NCBI GenBank assembly: GCA_020641055.1
Contig: CP067345.1
Location: 3,155,317 to 3,219,316, forward strand
DNA length: 64,000 nt
DNA from: Clostridioides sp. ES-S-0010-02
Lineage (GTDB): Bacteria > Bacillota > Clostridia > Peptostreptococcales > Peptostreptococcaceae
Direction of reading: 5' to 3'
The notes beneath the pieces are model-generated. The model made no database searches and was not told the origin of the DNA. It worked only from the letters and a program-made list of their open reading frames with translations. Below, piece by piece: positions 1 to 9,096 of this stretch. Each line of letters begins with the position of its first letter. Positions within the stretch are counted from its first letter, which is position 1. A program made the position numbers and the translations under genes.

Positions 1-421
1 CAGAAATAAATTTGTTATTATTTTTTAATTTACTATTTAATAAACTAGCCTCAATATGATTTTCCTGATGAGTCGTTTCATAAAATTTACATCCATGTAT
101 ACTTGATAATAACTTTCCAAAATTGTACCCAACATTAAATACAGGCATGTATGAATTTTCAACTGGTCTAGGCTTAATAGATGAACAAACTCCCTCTATG
201 ACAAATTTGTCCCCAAATGATTTTATCCTATCACTAAGTAATCCTAAATTATTTATGTGTTGAAACACAGCTTCACTTTGTCTCAATCCTTTTGAATTTT
301 CCTTTACTTCTAGCATTATTTTTTCATTAAAAATAACTTTTTTATCTAAAGAGATAGCTGCTATAGAAGTAGTATAGCAGCTAGTATCAATTCCAATTAT
401 TATATTATTGTTCAATTTCAT
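1..421 (-). CDS. TsaD/Kae1-like actin-fold protein, partial (C-terminal part beyond the window)
   Basis: Only about the first 140 residues are in the window. Read from an ATG at 421, the protein begins with a beta-strand and nucleotide-binding type turn ([15 protein letters not shown]) and later has THQENHIEA, which resembles the metal-binding HxxxH region of the TsaD/Kae1/M22 family. The sequence is more divergent than true TsaD, so I read it as the Kae1-like paralogue often found near nusB in clostridia, not the t6A synthase subunit itself. The start overlaps the end of nusB by 17 bases, suggesting translational coupling at the end of the asp23-nusB transcript. A TTG at 415 is an alternative start. 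Exact function is not known to me. Confidence 0.7.
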   Translation of the reverse strand, partial: MKLNNNIIIGIDTSCYTTSIAAISLDKKVIFNEKIMLEVKENSKGLRQSEAVFQHINNLGLLSDRIKSFGDKFVIEGVCSSIKPRPVENSYMPVFNVGYNFGKLLSSIHGCKFYETTHQENHIEASLLNSKLKNNNKFIS

Positions 422-911
422 CAACAACACTTCCTAATATTCCATTTATAAATTTAGGAGATTTATCATCACAATATATCTTTGCAAGTTCCACAGCTTC
501 ATTTATTGATACTTTATTAGGAGTGTCTAAATAAACTATTTCACACACGGATAATCTAAGTATAGACACATCTACCTTTGGCATTCTATCTACTGTCCAA
601 TTTTTAGCATGCTTATTTATTAATTCATCTATCTCATCATGATTCTCTCTTAGTGCTTTACATACTGTATTTATATATTCTCTATCTACTATATCTTCAA
701 GTTTAGTATCTTCTAATTTTAATTTTGCATTATTTGAGTACTTAAGTGTAAGTTCTTCATATCTATTTATAATATGTTCTGAATTATCTTTTAAGAAAGA
801 ATCCACTTTATAGTCTAAACCTTCAAACTCCTCTTTATTAATATTTATTTGGTATATAAGTTTCATTATATATTCCCTTGTTGTACTTTTTTGTGCCCTA
901 TCTTTTTTCAT
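405..911 (-). CDS. nusB: Transcription antitermination factor NusB
   Basis: NusB binds boxA RNA with NusE (S10) and is part of the rRNA antitermination complex in the cytoplasm. The protein is all-helical and about 168 residues, close to the usual size. The C-terminal half has the typical family run, with [19 protein letters not shown] followed by [13 protein letters not shown] and a KFINGILG motif. The first 60 residues are more divergent and charged. An AGGAG lies upstream; either TTG at 914 or ATG at 911 could start translation, and ATG is chosen here. It lies between the Asp23-family gene and the TsaD-like gene, all on the same strand. Confidence 0.93.
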   Translation of the reverse strand: MKKDRAQKSTTREYIMKLIYQININKEEFEGLDYKVDSFLKDNSEHIINRYEELTLKYSNNAKLKLEDTKLEDIVDREYINTVCKALRENHDEIDELINKHAKNWTVDRMPKVDVSILRLSVCEIVYLDTPNKVSINEAVELAKIYCDDKSPKFINGILGSVVDEIEQ

Positions 912-969
912 CAATTAAAATTCTCCTTTAAGTTTAATTATCTATATAAAATCAAATGCCAACAAAAAA

Positions 970-989
970 CCCTCTGACTTTTCAGAGGG
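970..989 (-). terminator. Rho-independent terminator downstream of the Asp23 gene
   Basis: An 8-bp perfect stem (CCCTCTGA / TCAGAGGG) with a 4-base loop is followed on the minus strand by six T residues (964-969). It sits directly after the Asp23 stop codon and about 50 bases before nusB, so nusB expression would need readthrough or its own promoter. Confidence 0.85.
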
Positions 990-995
990 CTAATA

Positions 996-1358
996 TTAAT
1001 TTTTCTTAGTTGCTTTTACTTCTTCTTTATCAACTTTATCTTTCTTAAAGCTGATTCCTTGAATGTGTATATTTACTTGAGAAACCTTCAGTCCTGTCAT
1101 TGTCTCAACAGTATTTTTTACATTTTCTTGAACTTTAAAAGCTGTATCTGGTATTGACATGCCATATTTTATCATAACCATTACGTCTAAATTAACATCC
1201 TCTTCTTCTATTTGTATCTTTACTCCATTATTTTTTAACAACTTATCTGTTAATGTTGCTGTAGTTTCTATGCCCTCAACTTCTAATGCTGCTAAACCAG
1301 CTATTGTAGCTATTACATCATTAGATATTTTTACTTGTCCAAATTTATTATCTTCCAT
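996..1358 (-). CDS. Asp23/Gls24 family envelope-stress protein
   Basis: A small cytoplasmic protein of 120 residues with the Asp23 (DUF322) fold. It begins with a beta-strand (FGQVKISNDVIATIAGLAA), then EVEGIETTATLTDKL, and a conserved VNIHIQGISF near the C-terminus followed by a lysine-rich tail. Family members sit at the membrane or associate with cell-wall and fatty-acid genes in Firmicutes; the biochemical role is unclear. The start follows a strong AGGAGG. It lies between the spoIIIA operon and nusB, an arrangement common in clostridia, and has terminators on both sides. Confidence 0.88.
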   Translation of the reverse strand: MEDNKFGQVKISNDVIATIAGLAALEVEGIETTATLTDKLLKNNGVKIQIEEEDVNLDVMVMIKYGMSIPDTAFKVQENVKNTVETMTGLKVSQVNIHIQGISFKKDKVDKEEVKATKKN

Positions 1359-1439
1359 ATTAAAACTTACCTCCTGATTTTAAGGAACTATTTTTATAAG
1401 TATAATAATACCAAATACAACTCTACTTTGCAAGAAAAT

Positions 1440-1461
1440 AACCTCAGTTAATTCTGAGGTT
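1440..1461 (-). terminator. Terminator downstream of spoIIIAH
   Basis: An 8-bp stem (AACCTCAG / CTGAGGTT) with a 6-base loop lies immediately after the spoIIIAH stop codon; the minus strand continues TATTTTC, a weak U-tract. It plausibly ends the spoIIIA transcript. Confidence 0.7.
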
Positions 1462-1467
1462 TATATT

Positions 1468-2157
1468 TTACTTAGTATTATTATTTGTAAGTTTAATATT
1501 TTCATACTTTACATTAGCCTGTTCTGCAACCAAATCAAATATTTTTGCTGCATCTTTCTTATCTAATTTAGCTTCATTTACAACAACATTGACTTTGCTA
1601 TCACTTATATAAACTAATGCTTCTTCATATCCCTTTGTACTCAAAAGATTTTCTATTTGAAGCTCCTTTTCTTGAGTTTTAACTATATTTAATTTCATAT
1701 TAGAAGCTTCTTTTCTAGATTCCTCTGTTGTAGATGGATTATTTATCATTTCATTTAAATCCTGAACTAATTCATTTCTTTGTTTTTCTCTGTTCATTTT
1801 CATATCTAAAATATAAGATGCTTTTTTCATATTCTTTTCAGATGATAATTGAGCTTTTATTTCTTTACTTGTTTCAGTTACTTTTTCCTTAACCTTACTA
1901 GCCTTACTATCAACTATATCAATGTCAGCACTCTCTTTGCTATTTTGTTTATCTGTAGCATCTGAGTCTTCTTTATTGCTACTATCACTATCATCAGTAG
2001 TATTCTTCTGTAATTGAGCTTCTTCATATGCTTTAAATTCTTTTGATGTTTCTAGTAAAGATTTCTTACTAAGTTGATAATTTACTGTTCCTACTATTAC
2101 TAACATTGCAGTTAAAGTTATTATTACAAATCCTCTTCCCTTATAATTAAACTTCAT
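1468..2157 (-). CDS. spoIIIAH: Stage III sporulation protein SpoIIIAH
   Basis: SpoIIIAH is a mother-cell membrane protein whose extracellular domain binds forespore SpoIIQ to form the channel joining the two sporulation compartments. The 229-residue protein has one N-terminal transmembrane segment (about residues 9-26, FVIITLTAMLVIVGTVNY), a long acidic/serine-rich linker (about 45-90), and a C-terminal ring-forming (YscJ/FliF-like) domain beginning near EKNMKKASYILDMKMNREKQ. It is the last gene of the spoIIIAA-AH operon, 26 bases after spoIIIAG, and is followed by a terminator. Expression is expected from the sigma-E promoter ahead of spoIIIAA. Confidence 0.95.
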   Translation of the reverse strand: MKFNYKGRGFVIITLTAMLVIVGTVNYQLSKKSLLETSKEFKAYEEAQLQKNTTDDSDSSNKEDSDATDKQNSKESADIDIVDSKASKVKEKVTETSKEIKAQLSSEKNMKKASYILDMKMNREKQRNELVQDLNEMINNPSTTEESRKEASNMKLNIVKTQEKELQIENLLSTKGYEEALVYISDSKVNVVVNEAKLDKKDAAKIFDLVAEQANVKYENIKLTNNNTK

Positions 2158-2183
2158 TCATTTATCCCCCCGGTTATATGTAT

Positions 2184-2738
2184 TTATTTAGAATATATTT
2201 CTACTTGATGACCTGCTACTTGTAATGATGTTTGAACTGCACTATAAAGTGTTTCTTTGACATTTGGATTACTAGCTCCACTTGCTACTACTATCACTCC
2301 TTTTATCTTTGGCTCTGTAGTTTTTATAACTACAGGGTCACTTGAATTTGAAGTTATCATTGTTTTATTTTCACTTGAAGTTGTAACTGTTCTTTCTCCA
2401 CCTTGTGCATCTTTCTCCTCTGTTGTTTCTGTTGTTTGGTTTGAGTTAAAAGCAGGTTGTATTTCTTCACTTGACTCAAATGTAATCATTACATCAACAT
2501 CTCCTGCTCCATCAATTTTAGATAGTATTGTTGTTAATTTTGATTCTAAATCGTCTTTTTCATGTTCCTTAGCAACTTGTTTTTCAGTCTTTTTGTCAGC
2601 ATCTGTTTTTCCAACTTTTTCATCAGTTTTGCTACTTGGAAAACAAGATAATAGTACTAATGATACCACACATATTCCAGCTATAGTTATTAGTGAATAT
2701 ACCTTTCTCTTATCTTTGTCGTTTAAGTTTTTAAACAT
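2184..2738 (-). CDS. spoIIIAG: Stage III sporulation protein SpoIIIAG
   Basis: SpoIIIAG forms a large ring in the intermembrane space of the feeding-tube complex. The 184-residue protein has a short basic N-terminus, one transmembrane segment (about residues 15-32, with a Cys that could suit lipidation but no clear lipobox), a lysine/glutamate-rich linker, then LESKLTTILSKIDGAGDVDVMITFESSEE and VIKTTEPKIKGVIVVASGA, the two halves of the ring-building motif. Between them is a threonine/glutamate-rich stretch that in the known structure family corresponds to the extended beta insertion. An AGGAGTTGG sits before the ATG. Confidence 0.95.
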   Translation of the reverse strand: MFKNLNDKDKRKVYSLITIAGICVVSLVLLSCFPSSKTDEKVGKTDADKKTEKQVAKEHEKDDLESKLTTILSKIDGAGDVDVMITFESSEEIQPAFNSNQTTETTEEKDAQGGERTVTTSSENKTMITSNSSDPVVIKTTEPKIKGVIVVASGASNPNVKETLYSAVQTSLQVAGHQVEIYSK

Positions 2739-2749
2739 TCTTCCAACTC

Positions 2750-3361
2750 CTATTTATCAATTTGTATAGTTTCTATAGAAACATCAAGCACTTTTATTAG
2801 GTCATTTTTTAGTTTGTCTTCATTTAGATTCAGTCCATACTCTGTACCTTTTTTAAAAACTTGTTTAGAATTTTCTTTGTCATTAGAGTTTATGCTATCT
2901 TCATCTCCTTTAGTACTATTATTTTCATTTTCTTCATCACTATTGCTCTTTGACATATTATTTTTTTCTTTTATTTTTATATTATTTATATTTGCACCAT
3001 TAAGCTCTATATCTTCTAAATCATAACCATATTCATCAAGCTTTAGCTTAAGCACTTCTTTCAAACCATCTTCATAGCCCTTAGATAAGCTAGTATTTCC
3101 AGTCTCTTCTGCTAAAGCATTTGTACTATCTACATATTCCTTATTGTAATTTCCCATAGATTTTAAAATTCTATCTTCTAAGCTCATGTCTTTTGAAAAA
3201 AATCCTACCACTGGAGTTATTACAATAAATACGAATATAAAATTTAACACCAAGTTAACATACGGCTTTATCTTGGAACTAGGTAAAATCATATCAACTA
3301 TATTTACTATAAATGCTCCTATTAAAATACTAACTATCCATGCCTTTATGCCCTCTAACAT
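2750..3361 (-). CDS. spoIIIAF: Stage III sporulation protein SpoIIIAF
   Basis: A mother-cell membrane protein of the SpoIIIA-SpoIIQ channel. Two N-terminal transmembrane helices (about residues 8-25 and 33-55) precede an extracellular domain. The domain carries a low-complexity charged stretch rich in N, S, E and D (about residues 130-165) before the conserved end LKNDLIKVLDVSIETIQID. The gene is 11 bases upstream of spoIIIAG and about 60 bases downstream of spoIIIAE. AGGAGG lies 5 bases before the ATG. Confidence 0.93.
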   Translation of the reverse strand: MLEGIKAWIVSILIGAFIVNIVDMILPSSKIKPYVNLVLNFIFVFIVITPVVGFFSKDMSLEDRILKSMGNYNKEYVDSTNALAEETGNTSLSKGYEDGLKEVLKLKLDEYGYDLEDIELNGANINNIKIKEKNNMSKSNSDEENENNSTKGDEDSINSNDKENSKQVFKKGTEYGLNLNEDKLKNDLIKVLDVSIETIQIDK

Positions 3362-3420
3362 AGCATCCTCCTCTCTAAAATATTTAGATTAAAAGTAATT
3401 ACTCTTTATTAATCTATACA

Positions 3421-4626
3421 TTATCCTTGACTTACAACACTTATCGAGGTCAAAATAGCTACAGTCACAAAGAACATTATTGTTATAGCAATTACTGATG
3501 CTAACATTATTATCATTAGATTTGCAACTTCATTTAAAAAATTTGATATCCCATCTTCTCCAACAGGCTCTACAATTATTGCTGCCAATTTATATACCAC
3601 TATGACAGATAAAATTTTTATCACTGGAAGCAAACAAATCCCAATGAGTAAGATAAGCCCTATTCCACCAAATATATTTTTTATAAGTTGAGATGAAGAT
3701 AGTAAAATATCCACAGAATCTGATACAAATCCACCAACAACTGGTATAAAGTTACCTATAGCAAACTTCGCAGTTTTTACACTGAATTTATCAAAACTAG
3801 TTACATATAAGCCTTGTATAGATACAAGTCCTAAATATACGGTAAACATAGCCCCAATAGAAACATAATTTATTTGTTTGACAAAAGAAAAAAATCTTTT
3901 TAGCCTTATGTTTTTTGATAAATTGTTTATTATTAGAATTCCAAATGCAACAGTTACTGATACAAATAAAAATTTCTTGAAAAATACATTTATAAATGTC
4001 ACTCCTCCTATAAAAATAGGATTTAAAGTAGTAGATGTTATTGGAAATCCAATTAAAAGTAAAAATGTTATTAGTATTGGCATTATAACTTGCATAAGAC
4101 CTACAGTATGGTCTATTGCATCATAACAAATTTGTAGTACATCTTTAAATCCAATTAAAGTGAGCGATACCATTGTAATAAATATTATATACGTTGCTAT
4201 TTGACTAACTGCACCTGATGAAAAAGAATTCTCTAAACTTTTTAAAATAGATGACAGTAAAGCTAATACTAAAATTACTGCCACTACCTTTAAACTTGCT
4301 TTAAACTCATCAAACATCAATATCTTCAGTCCATCTTTATTAAATAAATCTAAAATATTTTTTTCTCCACTAATTAGGTCTTTTACAAACGATTTTAAAT
4401 TAACATCATTAATAACTATTTCTTTATTTATATAATCTTGAATTTCATTTATATCTAACTTGTCTAACTGACCATCAATATATTTATCTATGCTACTCTT
4501 AGCTTCACCATATTCTTTATCTTCGCTACTTGGAACCTCATTAGCAAATATTATAATGGCAAAGATATTTACAAAAAAGAAAGTCAATACAAATCCCATA
4601 ATCATTGGTAAAAATCTTTTTTTCAT
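3421..4626 (-). CDS. spoIIIAE: Stage III sporulation protein SpoIIIAE
   Basis: A polytopic membrane protein of the SpoIIIA channel, about 401 residues. It has a signal-like N-terminus (FLPMIMGFVLTFFFVNIFAI), a hydrophilic extracellular region (about 35-105), then a series of membrane helices through to the C-terminus, with family-typical GNFIPVVGGFVSDSVDI and KILSVIVVYKLAAIIVEPVG. I chose the ATG at 4626; a TTG two codons upstream at 4632 has better spacing to AGAGG and cannot be excluded. It lies about 100 bases after spoIIIAD. Confidence 0.95.
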   Translation of the reverse strand: MKKRFLPMIMGFVLTFFFVNIFAIIIFANEVPSSEDKEYGEAKSSIDKYIDGQLDKLDINEIQDYINKEIVINDVNLKSFVKDLISGEKNILDLFNKDGLKILMFDEFKASLKVVAVILVLALLSSILKSLENSFSSGAVSQIATYIIFITMVSLTLIGFKDVLQICYDAIDHTVGLMQVIMPILITFLLLIGFPITSTTLNPIFIGGVTFINVFFKKFLFVSVTVAFGILIINNLSKNIRLKRFFSFVKQINYVSIGAMFTVYLGLVSIQGLYVTSFDKFSVKTAKFAIGNFIPVVGGFVSDSVDILLSSSQLIKNIFGGIGLILLIGICLLPVIKILSVIVVYKLAAIIVEPVGEDGISNFLNEVANLMIIMLASVIAITIMFFVTVAILTSISVVSQG

Positions 4627-4726
4627 AAGCAACCATGCCTCTCTTCACTCTATAAACCTCAATACAACAAAATATCCTTTAAATAACAACTAATATATCT
4701 ATAGCTATCTACCTTAATATAAATAA

Positions 4727-5113
4727 CTATGGAATTATATTCACCACCATTTCTACAATGGATAAAAGTATAGGGAAAGACATTGACATAACTATTATTT
4801 TTCCTCCAAACTCTAGTTTTGAAGCAATGTTTCCTTCCCCACAATCTTTACAAAGTTGTATTGCAAATTCCATTAAATATGCTATTCCTATTAATTTTAT
4901 TATTAAAGATATATACATAGTTGGAATATTAGCTTTATTAGCTAAATCTTGTATACTATCTATTATAAAATTTAGCTTAAACATAACTGATAATAATATT
5001 GTTACTCCAGTTATTATTGCTATGAAATTTGCTATTTCTGGTCTATCTTTTTTTATTACTAAACAGAGTGTAGTTGAAATGATTGCAATTCCTATTAATT
5101 GCATTATTTCCAA
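4727..5113 (-). CDS. spoIIIAD: Stage III sporulation protein SpoIIIAD
   Basis: A 128-residue membrane protein with four predicted hydrophobic helices (about 5-20, 27-48, 60-80 and 105-127), matching SpoIIIAD in size and in the N-terminal pattern (MEIMQLIGIAIISTTLCLVI). The start is a TTG at 5113 with GGAGGG six bases upstream; an ATG three codons later lies too far from the ribosome binding site. It is between spoIIIAC (15 bases upstream) and spoIIIAE. Confidence 0.93.
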   Translation of the reverse strand: MEIMQLIGIAIISTTLCLVIKKDRPEIANFIAIITGVTILLSVMFKLNFIIDSIQDLANKANIPTMYISLIIKLIGIAYLMEFAIQLCKDCGEGNIASKLEFGGKIIVMSMSFPILLSIVEMVVNIIP

Positions 5114-5128
5114 ATTACTCCCTCCTCT

Positions 5129-5326
5129 TTAGTAAAGTTGAAACATTGTTCTTACAGTATTGAATAAATCACTTATTTCTGTTATTACCATCCCCAACAC
5201 GATTATTACACCTGCCAAAGTAGTAAGCCCTGCCCAATCTTTTCTGTCTGTTTTTTCCAATATCATATTTAATACTGATATTAGAATACCTACACCTGCA
5301 ACCTTTAATATCAATGATATCTCCAT
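5129..5326 (-). CDS. spoIIIAC: Stage III sporulation protein SpoIIIAC
   Basis: A very small (65 residues) two-helix membrane protein of the SpoIIIA complex: MEISLILKVAGVGILISVL, a short basic loop (EKTDRKDWAGL) and a second helix. The ATG at 5326 is preferred because GGGGAGG lies six bases upstream of it; the in-frame ATG at 5341 would place that motif inside the coding region. It sits directly between spoIIIAB and spoIIIAD. Confidence 0.92.
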   Translation of the reverse strand: MEISLILKVAGVGILISVLNMILEKTDRKDWAGLTTLAGVIIVLGMVITEISDLFNTVRTMFQLY

Positions 5327-5342
5327 AATAAACCTCCCCATA

Positions 5343-5864
5343 TTAAATCAATATAATACATATACCTATGCCTATAAAGGTTACTAATTTTTTATATAGC
5401 AACCCTTTTTTACTTATGTCTTCTTTTGTTTCATAGGTTTGTTTTTTCAGATTTTCTATAGATAAATCTATCATTCTTTGTTGGGACTCTATATCACTTT
5501 TTCCCAATGTAAGAATTAGATTTTTTAATTCCTCAATTTCTTTACTTCCAAGATAAGTTTCTTTAACTAAAATTTCAGTATTCTCTGATATTATTTCTTC
5601 TAAAGTTTTGCTTTGTTCATTGTGAAGTTCTTCTGAAATTTGATAGAAAAAATTCCAAAAACAAAAGTCTTTATTGCATCCTATCCTTCTAAAAATTTCT
5701 TCTAATGTATAAAGCCCAAAAGATAAATCCATCCTTAATATTTCTAAAACTCTTATTAAATCATTTAGTTGTTTGTGTCTTCGTGTATAGGTTTTGTATA
5801 TATGTTCACCTATCAAATAACTACTTCCTATTAGGAGTGCTATAATAATTATCTTAATTTGCAA
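5343..5864 (-). CDS. spoIIIAB: Stage III sporulation protein SpoIIIAB
   Basis: SpoIIIAB is a membrane-tethered helical protein resembling a type II/type IV secretion GspF domain and is thought to contact the SpoIIIAA ATPase. The 173 residues begin with a membrane segment (IKIIIIALLIGSSYLIGEHIY), have a mostly helical middle, and end with a second hydrophobic helix (LVTFIGIGICIILI). The start is a TTG at 5864 lying inside the end of spoIIIAA (11-base overlap), which implies translational coupling of ATPase and platform protein. Confidence 0.93.
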   Translation of the reverse strand: MQIKIIIIALLIGSSYLIGEHIYKTYTRRHKQLNDLIRVLEILRMDLSFGLYTLEEIFRRIGCNKDFCFWNFFYQISEELHNEQSKTLEEIISENTEILVKETYLGSKEIEELKNLILTLGKSDIESQQRMIDLSIENLKKQTYETKEDISKKGLLYKKLVTFIGIGICIILI

Positions 5865-6822
5865 AGTACCATCTCTTTTCTTCTAAATCATAAATTTTTT
5901 CAATTGTCCCTGCACCTTTCTTAGCAGAAAGAATTATAACTTTTTTAAACAATTCTTTGTCTAAGAGTCTGTTTAACTCTTTTCTATTTTGTATATCTTC
6001 CATTGAATCTCCATGTACAGTAGTTATTAATCCAATACCTCCATTTAATGCTGTATATAATGCCTTTATTTCTTTCTCACTTCCAATTTCATCTGTCACA
6101 ATAACATTTGGCGACATTGACCTTAAAAGCATCGTAATACCCAACTCTTTTGGGCAAGTTTCTATTATATCAGTCCTTATTCCAACATCCATCTGTGGAG
6201 CACCTAAGTAAGCTCCTGCTATCTCATTACGTTCATCTACTAGTGCTACCTTCAATCCTTTAAATCTATATTCTTCATTACCATTACTTAAATTTCTTAC
6301 TATATCTCTAATTAAAGTTGTCTTTCCACATTGAGGTGGAGATATTATCAAAGTATTATTAATTTGATTTTTACCTTTTATGATATGACTTAAAATCTTA
6401 TTTGAACATCCTATGACTTCTCTTGATACTCTTATATTTAAAGATGATATGTGTTTTATATTTTTGACTTGTCCATCTTCTACTATTACTTTTCCAACTA
6501 ACCCTACTCTATGGCCTCCTCTCAAAGTTATAAACCCTTTTTTTATATCATCCATAAATGAATGTATTGAGTATTTACATATTATTTGAAAAGTTTGCTC
6601 TATATCTTCCCTTGTCACTATATATGAATTGTGCTGATTTAAATCAAGTTCCATAGTTTTTTGATTATAAAAATAATCTTTAGAGTTTGCATTTAGTATC
6701 AATGGTTTTTGTGAACGTAATCTAATTTCTTCTATGTTTAGATTATTGTCTGAGATTTTTTCTACCTTCTCTCTTATGTTTGTAGAAAGAGAGTTTATTA
6801 TTTCATCTGAAAGTTTATTCAT
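5854..6822 (-). CDS. spoIIIAA: Stage III sporulation protein SpoIIIAA, secretion-type ATPase
   Basis: SpoIIIAA is the cytoplasmic ATPase of the mother cell-forespore channel and belongs to the GspE/VirB11-like AAA group. The 322-residue protein shows an N-terminal substrate-recognition region (NIEEIRLRSQKPLIL), the Walker A loop in LIISPPQCGKTTLIRDI (near residue 160) and a Walker B in MSPNVIVTDEIGSEKEI. RGGHRVGLVGK upstream of Walker A is typical of the family. The ATG follows GGAGGAGG. It is the first gene of the eight-gene spoIIIA operon, with a sigma-E-like promoter (6850-6878). Confidence 0.96.
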   Translation of the reverse strand: MNKLSDEIINSLSTNIREKVEKISDNNLNIEEIRLRSQKPLILNANSKDYFYNQKTMELDLNQHNSYIVTREDIEQTFQIICKYSIHSFMDDIKKGFITLRGGHRVGLVGKVIVEDGQVKNIKHISSLNIRVSREVIGCSNKILSHIIKGKNQINNTLIISPPQCGKTTLIRDIVRNLSNGNEEYRFKGLKVALVDERNEIAGAYLGAPQMDVGIRTDIIETCPKELGITMLLRSMSPNVIVTDEIGSEKEIKALYTALNGGIGLITTVHGDSMEDIQNRKELNRLLDKELFKKVIILSAKKGAGTIEKIYDLEEKRWYFAN

Positions 6823-6849
6823 TTCTTGTCCTCCTCCTTTGTTTATATA

Positions 6850-6878
6850 ATTCTATTTATAAAGGACAAGGAATATTA
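6850..6878 (-). promoter_or_regulatory. Candidate sigma-E promoter of the spoIIIA operon
   Basis: On the minus strand TAATATT (6872-6878) fits the sigma-E -35 consensus KMATATT exactly, and after 14 bases AATAGAAT (6850-6857) matches six of eight positions of CATACAMT. It lies about 28 bases upstream of the spoIIIAA ATG, downstream of the two terminators that end fbp transcription. Confidence 0.6.
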
Positions 6879-6924
6879 CCAAAACCTATATAATTTTTTT
6901 AATAATATTTATCTATAAAAAAAT

Positions 6925-6945
6925 GAACCCTATTGTTTAGGATTC
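6925..6945 (-). terminator. Second terminator downstream of fbp
   Basis: An 8-bp stem (GAATCCTA / TAGGGTTC on the minus strand, one T-G wobble) with a 5-base loop is followed, after one A, by seven T residues. With the larger hairpin at 6973-7015 it forms a tandem terminator between fbp and spoIIIAA. Confidence 0.7.
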
Positions 6946-6972
6946 ACTTAATAAGTAAATTATTATAAAAAT

Positions 6973-7015
6973 AAAAACTAAGACCACTCTCAAGCATAGA
7001 GTTATCTTAGTTTTT
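6973..7015 (-). terminator. Main terminator downstream of fbp
   Basis: An 11-bp outer stem (AAAAACTAAGA with its complement) and a 5-bp inner stem (ACTCT/AGAGT) separated by a 2x2 mismatch enclose a 7-base loop. It begins seven bases after the fbp stop codon. Confidence 0.85.
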
Positions 7016-7021
7016 TATTAT

Positions 7022-9007
7022 CTACATTTCTTTTATTAGCCCTTTTTTATAGGCCATTAAAAGCAATTTTAAGTCTTCTATTTCTTCTTGTATTTTTACA
7101 CCCTCATCAGTATCTCTCACCATTTTTCTCTTTGCCTTATGCTCTACTACAACAGTTGTCGATAAGATATCGCTTTCATTTGCAATAGCCTCTTCAGCAG
7201 AATTAAATGGTTCATGTGATACTAGTTGTAAAGTTCTAGAATTATATATCAAAGTGTATCCAGCTATACCAGTAGTTTTTTGATAGGCTCTAGAAAAACC
7301 ACCATCTATAACAAGAATTTTTCCATTGGCTTTTATTGGGCTCTCTCCATTTTTACTTTCTACAGGAACATGCCCATTTATTATATGTGATTCATCAAGT
7401 TCTAAATCAAATTCTTCAAATATTCTTTCACAAGCAACATCACTTTCTCTAAGCTTAAAATATGGATTCTTATTTTCTTTATGAGTCTCTTTTTCTGCTA
7501 TAAAATATCTTTCAAATGTAGTCATATCGTCTTTTCCAAATAATGATGAACATTTTCCAGTCCACAAATACCACATAATATCCATACCATATAGTTTTTC
7601 TTCTGCTTTATCCTTAAAGAAAAAACCTTCTCTTGCTAGAGATTCCATCTTATCCATAAGGATTTTACCTTTATACTCTTTTCCCATTATATTCATAGAC
7701 ATAAAGCTTCCATCTTCATTCAATGGGACACATCCATGAATTAATAAATTTGAGTTTGCCTTTAAATATATACTTCCTTTAGAAAATAAAAATGAAACAT
7801 GCTTTTGTAATTTTTCGCTACCTCTAAATGAAGACACTAATTTTTCAATAACATTTTTTTCTTCAATACTCAATTTATATGGGTCTTTTTTGTCTATTGT
7901 AGGCAAATAAGTATCTTTTAGTTTATATGTTTTTCCTTTTAAAGTAATTGTTCCTTCTTCATAATTTATCATGTTAAGCAAAAGCCTATGCTCCATTTCA
8001 AACTCAGGTCTTCTCTTTATCACTTCACCTTCAAGTTTAAATTGAATTATACTTATTGCCTTATGCATTTTTGCCATCAAAGACTTTTCTGTTGTTGTCA
8101 CACTTTGGTCATTAATCTTAGGAATAAATTCTTTACATGGGTCATCTTTATACATTTCTATTGCAAAAGTAGCTAAAGGTAATAGATTTATCCCATATAT
8201 ATCTTCTACGATATCTAGGTTTGCATATCTAGCCGAAATTCTAAGTGCATTTGCTATACAAGTTTTTTCACCTGATGCTGCACCCATCCATAGTATGTCA
8301 TGATTTCCCCATTGAATATCTACACAATGATGTTCAATAAGCTTATCTACAATTATATCTGGTCTTGGACCTCTATCATAAATATCACCTATTACATGTA
8401 GTCTGTCAACAACTAACTTTTGTATAACCGTGGAAATTGCAATTATAAACTCTTTAGCTATACCTATATCAACTATTGTCTCAACTATACTTTTATAGTA
8501 TTCTTCTTTATGTTCACTTTTAATATGCTCATGTAAAAGTTCTTCTATTATGTATTTAAAATTTTCTGGTAAAAGTTTTCTAACTTTTGACCTAGTGTAT
8601 TTGCTGGAAGCATACTTACAAAGTTCTATAAGTCTATAGATATTTATTCTATAAAAATCATCTATATTTTCCTCTTGTTTAATTATTAAGTCTAGTTTTT
8701 GTTCAGGATAGTATACAAGAGTTGCTAGCATCTTTTTTTCACTATCTCTTATTGTATTTGAAAATAATTCTTCTATTTTTCTCTTTATTACACCAGAACC
8801 ATTTTTTAAAACATGTACAAATGGCTCATATTCGCCATGTACATCTGTTATAAAATGTTCAGTTCCCTTTGGAAGATTTAATATAGCCTCTAAATTTATT
8901 ATTTCTGTACTTGCTTTCGATATGCTTGGATATTGTTTTGATAATAACTTTAAATATTTAAGTTTACTATTTAAATATTCATCTGATATTTTACACAGAT
9001 TTTTCAT
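7022..9007 (-). CDS. fbp: Fructose-1,6-bisphosphatase, class III (Firmicutes type)
   Basis: This enzyme removes the 1-phosphate of fructose 1,6-bisphosphate in gluconeogenesis. At 661 residues it matches the large Firmicutes class III enzyme, a calcineurin-like metallophosphatase unrelated to FBPase I. Visible metal-binding motifs are [12 protein letters not shown] (about 57-68), [13 protein letters not shown] (about 200) and [14 protein letters not shown] (about 235), and later [13 protein letters not shown]. The ATG follows GGAGGACGAATT. It stands alone between the GNAT gene and the spoIIIA operon, with a tandem terminator after it and an extended -10 promoter before it. Confidence 0.97.
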   Translation of the reverse strand: MKNLCKISDEYLNSKLKYLKLLSKQYPSISKASTEIINLEAILNLPKGTEHFITDVHGEYEPFVHVLKNGSGVIKRKIEELFSNTIRDSEKKMLATLVYYPEQKLDLIIKQEENIDDFYRINIYRLIELCKYASSKYTRSKVRKLLPENFKYIIEELLHEHIKSEHKEEYYKSIVETIVDIGIAKEFIIAISTVIQKLVVDRLHVIGDIYDRGPRPDIIVDKLIEHHCVDIQWGNHDILWMGAASGEKTCIANALRISARYANLDIVEDIYGINLLPLATFAIEMYKDDPCKEFIPKINDQSVTTTEKSLMAKMHKAISIIQFKLEGEVIKRRPEFEMEHRLLLNMINYEEGTITLKGKTYKLKDTYLPTIDKKDPYKLSIEEKNVIEKLVSSFRGSEKLQKHVSFLFSKGSIYLKANSNLLIHGCVPLNEDGSFMSMNIMGKEYKGKILMDKMESLAREGFFFKDKAEEKLYGMDIMWYLWTGKCSSLFGKDDMTTFERYFIAEKETHKENKNPYFKLRESDVACERIFEEFDLELDESHIINGHVPVESKNGESPIKANGKILVIDGGFSRAYQKTTGIAGYTLIYNSRTLQLVSHEPFNSAEEAIANESDILSTTVVVEHKAKRKMVRDTDEGVKIQEEIEDLKLLLMAYKKGLIKEM

Positions 9008-9049
9008 AATTCGTCCTCCAAAATTATATTAAGTTATATTCTTTTTTTA

Positions 9050-9058
9050 ATTATACCA
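9050..9058 (-). promoter_or_regulatory. Extended -10 promoter element of fbp
   Basis: The minus strand reads TGGTATAAT, an extended -10, about 43 bases upstream of the fbp ATG. A -35 at the right distance is weak (TCGAAA, spacing 18). Confidence 0.45.
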
Positions 9059-9096
9059 TACTTAATATGATTTTTTCGAGATAAAATGTACACTAA

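Noticed and set aside
2257-2769. A 170-codon plus-strand frame opposite spoIIIAG
   Set aside because: Antisense shadow of a well-supported sporulation gene; composition is Ser/Val/Phe-rich without any recognisable domain.
4659-4844. A 61-codon minus-strand frame overlapping the end of spoIIIAD
   Set aside because: Alternative frame of spoIIIAD with no ribosome binding site and no similarity I recognise.
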